A stretch of DNA of 7,028 nucleotides from Candidatus Poseidoniaceae archaeon (GCA_013330015.1 DUJC01000076.1:1-7028), one strand, 5' to 3'; positions 1 to 6,516 are shown, counted from the stretch's first letter. Translations and numbers: made by a program. The notes: generated from the letters alone by a model not told the origin.

Positions 1-993
1 TTCATCGAAGTCTCCGATTTCATTCAAGCAACAGACTCACACACATGCATGGGAGGTGCGTCAAATGCCCTCACATGGGGCGTTGGAGCAACCGAATATG
101 CAAACCTTGTTTCTGCAGGATTCACGTTTGTCAAGGTTCCTGAATCCATTCGATTTGAATTGTCAGGGTCGCTCAATGAGGGATGTACGGCGAAGGACGT
201 TATTCTCCATATTCTTGCAGACCATGCTCGAAAAGAATTGACATTGAATCGATCGATGGAATTCGGTGGCCCTGGCCTTCAATCATTGTCCGCTGACGAA
301 CGTGCAACCCTGTGCAACATGGCAACAGAGTGTTCGGCTCGAACCGGTATTTGTGAAGCTGATGACATCCTCTACGATTGGATGGAGGCACAAATGCCTC
401 ACTTAGACATGAACGAACAGCGACAAAGAGCAGTCGCTCCAGACGAAGGTGCTCACTATCATGGAGGCGTTCACCACATCGATTTGTCTTCTATTCGACC
501 AATGGTTGCACATCCTGGAAATCCTGACGAAGGCATTCCGAGCGACCCAACCAATGGCGCATACATCGATGAAATCGGTGATGTAGCCATTGATATTGCA
601 TACGGAGGGTCGTGTACAGCAGGGAAGATCGATGACATTGCATACTATGCTCAAGTTTGCCAGGCCGCAAAGGATCTGGGCCTATCCGTCAAAGAAAGTG
701 TTGATTTTTACATCCAATACGGATCGGGGATTGTCAAGGATGTTGCTGTTGCGAAGGGTTGGCACCAGCTGTTCCTCGATGTTGGAGTGAAACTCATCGA
801 TCCTGGTTGCGGTGCTTGCATCGGAGCAGGTCCGGGCGTGTCTATGACGCCAGACCAAGTCACCGTTTCCGCCATCAACCGAAATTTCCAAGGTCGTTCA
901 GGCCCAGGAAAACTGTACCTTGCTAGCCCTCTCACCGTAGCGATGAGTGCATTCAGTGGGACAATCCGATCTTGGAATGCGAACGGATTGTAG
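1..993 (+). CDS. Aconitase / 3-isopropylmalate dehydratase superfamily catalytic subunit, 5'-truncated by the window
   Basis: The reading frame is open from base 1, so the gene starts upstream; 330 residues are visible, and the first in-frame ATG at 49 lies inside a conserved motif and is not the start. The family uses a [4Fe-4S] cluster to dehydrate and rehydrate hydroxy-acids such as citrate, homocitrate or isopropylmalate. Visible landmarks are TDSHTC near residue 11, GVGATE just after it, LCNMATECSA about residue 113, GGSCTAGK about 203-210 (first cluster Cys), PGCGACIG about 268 (the CxxC pair) and NRNFQGRSG about 294 (arginines that bind substrate carboxylates in aconitase). The protein ends soon after the YLASPLTVAMSA segment, so there is no C-terminal swivel domain: it is either a separate small subunit (LeuC/LeuD style) or lies N-terminally outside the window (AcnB style). 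SCTA replaces the usual SCTN. The fold is near certain; the substrate (citrate, homocitrate, isopropylmalate or another acid) cannot be decided. Confidence 0.9.
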   Translation, partial: FIEVSDFIQATDSHTCMGGASNALTWGVGATEYANLVSAGFTFVKVPESIRFELSGSLNEGCTAKDVILHILADHARKELTLNRSMEFGGPGLQSLSADERATLCNMATECSARTGICEADDILYDWMEAQMPHLDMNEQRQRAVAPDEGAHYHGGVHHIDLSSIRPMVAHPGNPDEGIPSDPTNGAYIDEIGDVAIDIAYGGSCTAGKIDDIAYYAQVCQAAKDLGLSVKESVDFYIQYGSGIVKDVAVAKGWHQLFLDVGVKLIDPGCGACIGAGPGVSMTPDQVTVSAINRNFQGRSGPGKLYLASPLTVAMSAFSGTIRSWNANGL

Positions 994-1010
994 ATTTCCT
1001 CGGAAAACAG

Positions 1011-1016
1011 TATAAC
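1011..1016 (+). promoter_or_regulatory. TATA-like box for the DUF4190-type gene
   Basis: TATAAC lies 27 bases upstream of the ATG at 1038, in the short gap after the aconitase-family stop. Archaeal TATA boxes are centred about 25-30 bases before the transcription start, so this position fits a leaderless mRNA starting at or next to the ATG. No Shine-Dalgarno sequence is seen before that ATG, which agrees with leaderless translation. The call rests on a six-base match plus spacing only, and no BRE was identified with confidence. Confidence 0.4.
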
Positions 1017-1037
1017 TCTCAAAGAGCATGTCCATAC

Positions 1038-1385
1038 ATGCAAGGAGCGTCTACTCCGTCTCAAGTCATCCAAATGAACCAACATCCAGGCACGGTCCAA
1101 AGTCAACCAATTGGAATTTTTCCGAGTACCAGTGCAACAACTGCCCTCGTTTTATCGATTATTGGGTTGGTCGGAGCATTGTTCTATGGCCTTGGCTTGT
1201 TTTTTTCCATACCATCGGTCGTGATTGGAAACAAAGCACAACAGATTACAAATCAGATACCAGGACACCCTGATGCTGGAGTGGCAAAAGCTGCAATCGT
1301 AATAGGATGGGTTGGTGTTGCCATTGGTGGATTGTTCGCTTTGTTCGCCATTGCAATGATCATCTACTTCATTATTGCATTCTAA
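1038..1385 (+). CDS. Small two-segment membrane protein, DUF4190-like
   Basis: This 115-residue protein has a polar, Gln/Pro/Ser-rich N-terminus of about 33 residues and then two hydrophobic segments, roughly residues 34-64 and 84-113. The loop between them contains GNKAQQ and the stretch HPDAGVAKAAIVIGW. The pattern of ALVLSIIGLVG, a Gly-Asn-Lys-Ala loop, and a second helix starting GVAKAAIVIG matches small DUF4190-type proteins, which in bacteria and archaea are membrane proteins of unknown function, often fused to or beside other domains. I chose the ATG at 1038 because a TATA-like box sits 27 bases before it. The frame is open back to an ATG at 972 that overlaps the preceding gene, and another ATG lies at 1074, so the N-terminus is uncertain. 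A run of seven T's at 1200-1206 lies within the coding region. Function unknown. Confidence 0.8.
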   Translation: MQGASTPSQVIQMNQHPGTVQSQPIGIFPSTSATTALVLSIIGLVGALFYGLGLFFSIPSVVIGNKAQQITNQIPGHPDAGVAKAAIVIGWVGVAIGGLFALFAIAMIIYFIIAF

Positions 1386-1514
1386 TCTGGTATTTGATTT
1401 CAGCAATATCCAACAAGAATTTTGCCGAAACATCAAGTATCCTCGCCAATCGACTGCTGTTACCTGCTGGCCCGAAGTCTTGGACGGAGGAGGACCTGGG
1501 GTGGATGTGTCGAA

Positions 1515-3578
1515 TTGAGCATTGCAGAAAAGATGGCTGCGAACCAAAAGCAAGTCGCAATTTCAGAATTTTTTGAAAAGAACAAACATTTCCTTGGGTT
1601 TGATACACTCAATCGGGCCCTCATTACAGCAGTAAAGGAGGCGGTTGACAACGCACTCGACGCCTGTGAAGAAGCCCGAATTTTGCCCGATATCGTCGTC
1701 AAGATTACCAAACTGGACAACAAGAAAGACATCCTTCAACTTGAAGTTGAAGACAATGGACCAGGCATTCCAAGAGCCAGTATTGAGAAAGTGTTTGGAC
1801 AACTTCTGTTCGGTTCTCGATTCCATGCTATTCGTCAATCAAGAGGGCAACAGGGTATCGGAATTACCGGTGTTGTCATGTATTCGCAACTGACCACTGG
1901 CGATCCAACACACGTCGAATCGAAGATTGCAAAAGAGGCTACAGCTGTCTCGGTTGATATTGGTCTTGATACGAGAAAGAACAAGGCCATCAAATCCAAT
2001 CAGGATCGCATTGATTGGGGAGAAAAAGCACACGGTTTGAAGGTCAAAACAAAGATGAAAGCGAAATATCAACGCGGTCGACAATCGGTTTGGCAATACC
2101 TTCGAATGACGAGTATCGTGAACCCTCATGCAGACATTCTCTTCATCGACCCTGATGGTGAAAAACATCACTGGCAACGAGTTACCGAACGGCTTCCAAG
2201 TCGCGTAGAAGCCATCAAACCCCATCCGAATGGGATCGAATTGGGCCAGCTTCAGCGTCTTTGTTCGGAATCCTCGGAATCGAGAATGACAACGTTCCTT
2301 CGACGGACGTTTTCGGGCGTCTCTGGTCGTGCCGCAAAAGAACTATGCGAAGTCTCAGAATTGGAAGAAAAGTTGAAACCGAAATCGCTCAATCCTCAAC
2401 AAGTCCGTGCACTTCTCGAAGCTTTCCAAGGCGAGCGTTTGTTGAAAGGGAAACCTGTCAAATTGCTCAATCCCCCAACATCGTGTTTATCGCCAATTGA
2501 GGAATTGCTCATCAAGAAAGGTCTCTCCAAAACCATTGATTCGAAATTCGTCACAACAATGACTCGCGCACCAAGCGTAACGCAAGGAAATCCATTCCAA
2601 GTCGAAGTCGGTCTGATTTTTGGAGATGGTATGGCAGCAGACAAGCCTGTTGAAATTCTACGGTTCGCCAATCGCGTTCCTTTGATGTATCAGCAAGGAG
2701 GTTGTTTGCTGACCAAGGCCATTGAAAGCGTCGATTGGCGGCAATATGGATTGGATCAAGCGGGGGGCAGGGGTGTTCCAAAAGGTCCTGCAGCCATTCT
2801 TGTTCACCTCGCAAGCACCAACGTCCAATTTACATCCGAGGCAAAAGAAGCACTTTCAGATAACGAAACGGTCATGGAAGAGGCTCGAAAGGCTATGCTC
2901 GAAATGGGACGTGGCCTTCGCAAACACTTGGAGAAGCAGAAAAAGATGGGTAAGACCAAAGAGAAATTCGAACTCATCAACGATATCATTCCAGCTATTG
3001 CTGAGAAATCAGCTGCATTGCTCGAATTACCTGTTCCAGATCTTGCTGGATCAATTACTAGGATTATGTCTGCAGTTATTGCGGAAACAACAACCACATG
3101 GAACAAAGAAACCAAGCAAACCGATGTCCACATCGCCTTTTACAATTACACCTCTCGAGCACGTTCGTACACGATGCTTGTGAATTGGCCAGAACGTCAA
3201 GGCGCAACCATGGTTGGTAACGAACTCGGTGGCCGAAAAGAAGCCATGGGCGTGTGGGCATGGAAACTTGAAACACTGCAACCTGGCTCTCGCACTGTGA
3301 TCACCTACAGTCTTGATGGGCTTGAAAAAGGAGATTGGAACGAAACAGACGTGTTCTATCGAGGTTCACAAGAAGTGATTGGTGCAACAAAGATGGACGA
3401 GAAACTGTTGGAAGAAATTCGACGTCAGGAAGAAGCCCTCAACGCTCCACCGCCTGATGAAGATGCAGATGAAGAAGGCGATGCAGAAATTGCTCCTGAG
3501 CCAGAACCGGCGGAGACCAAACCAACCACTCCGGTCGGTGATCCGAAACAAACAACTCTTTTCGGAGGTGATTACTGA
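1515..3578 (+). CDS. top6B: DNA topoisomerase VI subunit B (ATPase and transducer subunit)
   Basis: This subunit binds ATP, dimerises as a gate and drives strand passage by the A2B2 type IIB topoisomerase. With the TTG start there are 687 residues. The GHKL ATPase carries the N-box KEAVDNALDA (about 41-50, catalytic Glu42 and Mg-binding Asn46), DNGPGI (80-85) and the lid motif SRGQQGIGITG (109-119). An H2TH-type region follows (about 235-315), then a transducer domain (about 320-520) with VHLASTNVQFTSEAKEA, whose lysine (about 444) is in the right place for the switch lysine. An Ig-like region (about 530-617), as in the Methanosarcina enzyme, and an acidic Pro/Glu-rich tail ending KQTTLFGGDY make it longer than the Sulfolobus protein. 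The frame is open to an ATG at 1422, but those residues do not resemble the family. TTG at 1515, preceded by GGTGGAT, gives a family-like MSIAEKMAANQKQ; ATG at 1533 is the alternative. It overlaps top6A by one base. Confidence 0.95.
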   Translation: MSIAEKMAANQKQVAISEFFEKNKHFLGFDTLNRALITAVKEAVDNALDACEEARILPDIVVKITKLDNKKDILQLEVEDNGPGIPRASIEKVFGQLLFGSRFHAIRQSRGQQGIGITGVVMYSQLTTGDPTHVESKIAKEATAVSVDIGLDTRKNKAIKSNQDRIDWGEKAHGLKVKTKMKAKYQRGRQSVWQYLRMTSIVNPHADILFIDPDGEKHHWQRVTERLPSRVEAIKPHPNGIELGQLQRLCSESSESRMTTFLRRTFSGVSGRAAKELCEVSELEEKLKPKSLNPQQVRALLEAFQGERLLKGKPVKLLNPPTSCLSPIEELLIKKGLSKTIDSKFVTTMTRAPSVTQGNPFQVEVGLIFGDGMAADKPVEILRFANRVPLMYQQGGCLLTKAIESVDWRQYGLDQAGGRGVPKGPAAILVHLASTNVQFTSEAKEALSDNETVMEEARKAMLEMGRGLRKHLEKQKKMGKTKEKFELINDIIPAIAEKSAALLELPVPDLAGSITRIMSAVIAETTTTWNKETKQTDVHIAFYNYTSRARSYTMLVNWPERQGATMVGNELGGRKEAMGVWAWKLETLQPGSRTVITYSLDGLEKGDWNETDVFYRGSQEVIGATKMDEKLLEEIRRQEEALNAPPPDEDADEEGDAEIAPEPEPAETKPTTPVGDPKQTTLFGGDY
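3564..3572 (+). promoter_or_regulatory. Perfect archaeal Shine-Dalgarno sequence for top6A, inside the top6B coding region
   Basis: GGAGGTGAT is fully complementary to the conserved 3' end of archaeal 16S rRNA and ends five bases before the ATG at 3578. In the top6B frame the same nine bases encode Gly-Gly-Asp just before the final Tyr. With the TGATG stop/start overlap at 3576-3580, this implies coupled translation of the two subunits. No other start in the window has so strong a ribosome-binding site. Confidence 0.85.
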
Positions 3579-4672
3579 TGGCTGAACGTAAATCCATTGA
3601 AGAGACAAAGACGGCATTGCATGATGTTGTTCGCGAAATGTACGATCGTATCGTGAAAGGCGAGCCACCGACAATGACTCTCCCTGTTCGTACCAAGAAC
3701 AACATCGGTTTTGACCCAAAATTGGGTGTCTACAAATATGGAAAGAAACAGACGATTCGTGATGCAACAAGTCTTGGTTCTGCGAAGCAACTTCTACGAG
3801 CACTCCACGTTATCGAATTCATCGAGAGTATGATTAATGACGGAAAATCATCAACCCTTCGTGAAATGTACTATATTTCCGAAGGTTGGGGCCTTGGAAA
3901 ATTCCAATCCCAAAACGAAAGCAACAACCTTGCGGAGGATCTTGAAATTGTTACCCGATGTCTTCGTGAAGACTTCAAACTTCGACCTGAAGAAGACGGT
4001 GCCAGAATGATTGGAAATCTTACGCTCCGAGAGCGAAACCGCCGTGGAGAGTGGATGCGAATCAATGCTCGTGACGATGTTGGCGATAGTGGATATGGGG
4101 TTCCTTACAACGTAGAAGCAGAGAAGATTGAATTCCTTGAGCACGATATCAACTTCATCATGGCCATCGAGACGGGTGGTATGTTTGACCGTCTTGTCGA
4201 GAATGGTTTCGATGAGGATTTCAACTGTGCTTTGTTGCATTTGAAGGGACAACCTGCTCGTTCGACTCGACGTATCATGAAGCGAATGAGTGAGGAGTGG
4301 GACCTACCTGTTGTTGTCTTCCTCGACGGTGATCCCTGGTCGTTCCGTATCTTTGCTTCAATTGCCTATGGTGCAATCAAGACTGCGCATATTTCTGAAT
4401 ACTTAGCTACGCCGACTTCGACATACCTCGGAATTACTGCGGATGATATCCTCGCTTACGATCTACCAAGCGATGACTTGTCCAAGAAGGACATTGAAGC
4501 GCTGAATGCTGAATTGAGTGATCCAAGATTCGCTGACGGATGGTGGCAAGAACAAATCAACATGATGTTGGAAGTTGGGAAGAAGGCTGAACAGCAATCC
4601 TTAGCAAAATACGGACTTGATTTCGTTACAGAGACCTATTTGCCTGAAAAACTTCAACAGCTAGGATTGTGA
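3578..4672 (+). CDS. top6A: DNA topoisomerase VI subunit A (Spo11-like DNA cleavage subunit)
   Basis: Subunit A cuts both DNA strands through a tyrosine that stays joined to the 5' end, and religates them after strand passage; eukaryotic Spo11 is its homologue. The 364-residue protein is of normal length for the family. The winged-helix (5Y-CAP) domain contains STLREMYYISEGW (about 91-104); by alignment with Spo11 the catalytic residue should be the second tyrosine, Tyr99. The Toprim domain has the metal-binding glutamate in AIETGGMFDRL (Glu198) and the DxD pair in FLDGDPWSFRI (Asp250 and Asp252). All expected catalytic residues are present, so the enzyme should be active. The ATG shares its A with the TGA of top6B and has an ideal Shine-Dalgarno sequence five bases upstream, which settles the start. 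Confidence 0.97.
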   Translation: MAERKSIEETKTALHDVVREMYDRIVKGEPPTMTLPVRTKNNIGFDPKLGVYKYGKKQTIRDATSLGSAKQLLRALHVIEFIESMINDGKSSTLREMYYISEGWGLGKFQSQNESNNLAEDLEIVTRCLREDFKLRPEEDGARMIGNLTLRERNRRGEWMRINARDDVGDSGYGVPYNVEAEKIEFLEHDINFIMAIETGGMFDRLVENGFDEDFNCALLHLKGQPARSTRRIMKRMSEEWDLPVVVFLDGDPWSFRIFASIAYGAIKTAHISEYLATPTSTYLGITADDILAYDLPSDDLSKKDIEALNAELSDPRFADGWWQEQINMMLEVGKKAEQQSLAKYGLDFVTETYLPEKLQQLGL

Positions 4673-4711
4673 AAGGAAAAAGCGAGGCTTCTTTGGGGAG
4701 TGGCGAATCGA

Positions 4712-5704
4712 ATGAGCATGGAGAGCGGCAAAAAGAACCCATGGCCGCTTCGTATTCTCATCGCTTCGATGGTGTGTTTTGTCATCGGAAGCTTCACCAT
4801 CATTGGACAGATGGATACGCTTGGGGATGCTCTTGATCCGAAGCGCAACAACATCGGCTCTCTTGATGCCAGTTCTGAAGACCAGAAGCTCATGAATGTC
4901 GAAGAGTCGGGTTGCTACCGGGCATACGGCGTCGAGTTCGAAGGAACTGTTACGTTGTCTGAGGTCAATGGTTCGGATGTTCAAGACGAAGTTGAAGAAT
5001 CGAAATGCAAGCTCGACTGGGGTGCTATGTCAGCGGATGGAAGCGTTGAGTACACCATCCTTGGTTCGTGGGAATTGACTCAAGGAGATTATCTCTTGCG
5101 CATCGATTGTGATGGAGCATGTGCAAACGAAACCGTTTGGCTTACTTCGATTGATGCAATGGAGGGCGATATAATGAATTCACCCATGGTGTACCTAGGA
5201 GGGTCTCTGTGTTGTTTGGGTATCTTCCTAATGCCATTAGCAGGTGTTCTCCAAGCATTTTCTCAAAACCGAAAACAGAGTCTCATGATGGTCGTTGGTC
5301 CTGATGGGCAAGTGATGCCACTGACCGATCTGACTCCAGATGTTGTACAAGAACAAATCAACAAAATGAATCAGGGTGCTACCGAAGGTGTTGAGTTTGA
5401 TGTTCGCACAGGCGAATACATGAATTCAGACAAGAGCATTTCAAGCCAACAGATGGATGGTGCGCAAGATGTACAGGCAGGTAGTATGTTGACAACTGAA
5501 CAGGTCTATGCACTGATGCGGGGTGATGTCGAATCCGCTACTCCACAAGAAGAGCAACGCGAGCATGTTGCAGATCCATTCCCTTCACCTACGATTCGTC
5601 AGACGACAACGCCCCCAATTGTTGAGCGAAAGACTGTGAAACAATCCGATCGTAAGATTCCAGTTGCGAACAACGAAGATTGGCAGTCTTGGGATGAAGA
5701 TTAA
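4712..5704 (+). CDS. Membrane protein of unknown function with a cysteine-containing outer domain and a long, mostly polar C-terminal tail
   Basis: I do not recognise this family. Numbering from the upstream GTG at 4700 (334 residues), there is a short basic N-terminus, a membrane segment at about 17-37, an extracytoplasmic domain at about 38-160, and a second membrane segment at about 162-186. A mostly polar tail of nearly 150 residues follows, containing GPDGQVMPLTDLTPD (about 200-214), a Pro/Thr-rich stretch (about 293-307) and a Trp/acidic end, EDWQSWDED. The outer domain has four cysteines (about 72, 103, 137 and 141) that could pair as disulfides. Topology is inferred from lysines and arginines before the first segment and after the second. 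The start is unsure: GTG at 4700, or ATG at 4712 with GGAGTGG eight bases before it, which I prefer, or ATG at 4718. The gene starts 27-39 bases after top6A, so co-transcription is plausible, but nothing in the protein indicates a role in DNA topology. Confidence 0.85.
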   Translation: MSMESGKKNPWPLRILIASMVCFVIGSFTIIGQMDTLGDALDPKRNNIGSLDASSEDQKLMNVEESGCYRAYGVEFEGTVTLSEVNGSDVQDEVEESKCKLDWGAMSADGSVEYTILGSWELTQGDYLLRIDCDGACANETVWLTSIDAMEGDIMNSPMVYLGGSLCCLGIFLMPLAGVLQAFSQNRKQSLMMVVGPDGQVMPLTDLTPDVVQEQINKMNQGATEGVEFDVRTGEYMNSDKSISSQQMDGAQDVQAGSMLTTEQVYALMRGDVESATPQEEQREHVADPFPSPTIRQTTTPPIVERKTVKQSDRKIPVANNEDWQSWDED

Positions 5705-5715
5705 ATCGCGGGGTT

Positions 5716-6507
5716 GTGAACCTCCGACGAGTTCAAATGAGTCCGTCTCTACCTAACTACAGGTTGAGTAGTATGGACGAACTTGAGCGCTCGTTAATGT
5801 TGCTTCAAAATAAGACACGTCGGTCAATTCTTGAACGACTGGTTCGAGAACCGCATTATCCAATGCAGTTGGCTGATTTGATTGGAGTTAGTCAACAAGC
5901 GATTGTCAAACATCTCAAGGAGTTGGAGCGAGGTAATCTCGTTGAAAAAATGAAAGTTCCGAGTGAGAAAGGCGGACCGCCACGAACCATCTTCAGGGTG
6001 TGTGAAGCATTCTCATTGCGAGTCGATCTTGGCCCTGATTTATTCAAGATTGAGCGGAGAAAACTTCCTTCTGGAGGACCTTTACGACTTAGTTCCCGAT
6101 TGCCCGGAGGAGCTCAAACCATTGCTGAAATGGTGAGTGGGCGGAAGAAGATCAGCGTCACAGAAGGCGTCGTCCACCTCGAACAATTGAATGATCAACT
6201 CGAACAATTGGATCGTCAACGAGACGCGCTCATTGCTTTACATCAGCAAATACGAGGTCGCGTCTCAGCCGCAGTCGATACAGACTTCGAAGACTACTCA
6301 CAGCGAACCATGGTTCACGCATTGATCGAAACACCTCGTATCAAACCAGACCTCGGATTGATGGCGAAAGAACTCAACCTCAGTGAGAGTGATATCTCCG
6401 CGGTCATGACCCGCGTGCGCGAACTTGTTGAACAACAGCGCTCAGACCGTTCCGGCGAGGTTGTCGCCATCGACGACAATCCTGGCCTTCGCTGGTGGCT
6501 TGGCTGA
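5716..6507 (+). CDS. ArsR/MarR-like winged-helix transcriptional regulator with a coiled coil and a possible second helix-turn-helix
   Basis: Numbered from the GTG at 5716 (263 residues), the N-terminal domain (about 20-100) is a winged helix: LQNKTRRSILERL, then QLADLIGVSQQAIVKHLKELE as the helix-turn-helix, then a wing with GGPPRTIFRV. This is typical of archaeal ArsR-type regulators. A linker leads to a heptad coiled coil (about 153-182), likely for dimerisation, that contains an exact-frame duplicated heptad. The C-terminal part (about 198-240), LGLMAKELNLSESDISAVMTRVREL, could form a second helix-turn-helix; this rests only on its helix pattern. The end is DDNPGLRWWLG. Start options are GTG 5716, ATG 5737 and ATG 5773; the last begins at MDELERSLMLL, where the conserved domain starts, so the true protein may be shorter. 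It begins 11-68 bases after the membrane protein gene. No cysteine pair or other ligand site is evident, so the signal it senses is unknown. Confidence 0.88.
   Translation: MNLRRVQMSPSLPNYRLSSMDELERSLMLLQNKTRRSILERLVREPHYPMQLADLIGVSQQAIVKHLKELERGNLVEKMKVPSEKGGPPRTIFRVCEAFSLRVDLGPDLFKIERRKLPSGGPLRLSSRLPGGAQTIAEMVSGRKKISVTEGVVHLEQLNDQLEQLDRQRDALIALHQQIRGRVSAAVDTDFEDYSQRTMVHALIETPRIKPDLGLMAKELNLSESDISAVMTRVRELVEQQRSDRSGEVVAIDDNPGLRWWLG
6178..6219 (+). repeat. In-frame tandem duplication of a 21-base heptad unit
   Basis: Units 6178-6198 and 6199-6219 differ at 3 of 21 positions, with the first 12 bases (CTCGAACAATTG) identical. They encode LEQLNDQ and LEQLDRQ, consecutive heptads of the regulator's coiled coil. 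The codons match as well as the residues, which points to a DNA duplication instead of chance similarity. Confidence 0.8.
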
Positions 6508-6516
6508 TTCAATCAG
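6504..6516. repeat. Small palindrome containing both convergent stop codons
   Basis: CTGATTCAATCAG is a perfect inverted repeat of six bases around one central base. The TGA of the forward regulator gene (6505-6507) and the reverse-strand TGA of the surface protein gene (6513-6515) lie within it. In RNA it would form a stem of about five pairs with a three-base loop from either direction. The stem is weak and no T-run follows, so I do not call it a terminator. Confidence 0.6.

Noticed and set aside
708..1106. A 132-residue reverse-strand open frame
   Set aside because: It lies mostly antisense to the conserved cluster-binding part of the aconitase-family gene, has no recognisable domain, and is rich in Arg, Trp and Pro as expected of a shadow frame.
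1200..1206. Run of seven T's resembling an archaeal terminator
   Set aside because: It lies in the middle of the DUF4190-type coding region, encoding Phe-rich membrane-helix residues, with the gene clearly continuing after it. Premature termination is possible but not supported.
1386..1514. Possible small RNA or tRNA in the gap before top6B
   Set aside because: I found no cloverleaf, no T-loop consensus, and only stems of three or four pairs. The bases are better read as a leader region.
2722..3183. A 153-residue forward open frame inside top6B
   Set aside because: It is out of frame with the conserved transducer domain and has a low-complexity Lys/Gln/Leu composition typical of a shifted frame.
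3366..3803. A 145-residue reverse-strand open frame across the top6B/top6A junction
   Set aside because: It is antisense to two well-supported genes, and its composition (Cys, His, Phe, Arg clusters) is that of an out-of-frame translation.
4673..4711. Possible separate promoter between top6A and the membrane protein gene
   Set aside because: The gap has an A-rich stretch but no TATA-like element at suitable spacing, so read-through from top6A is simpler.
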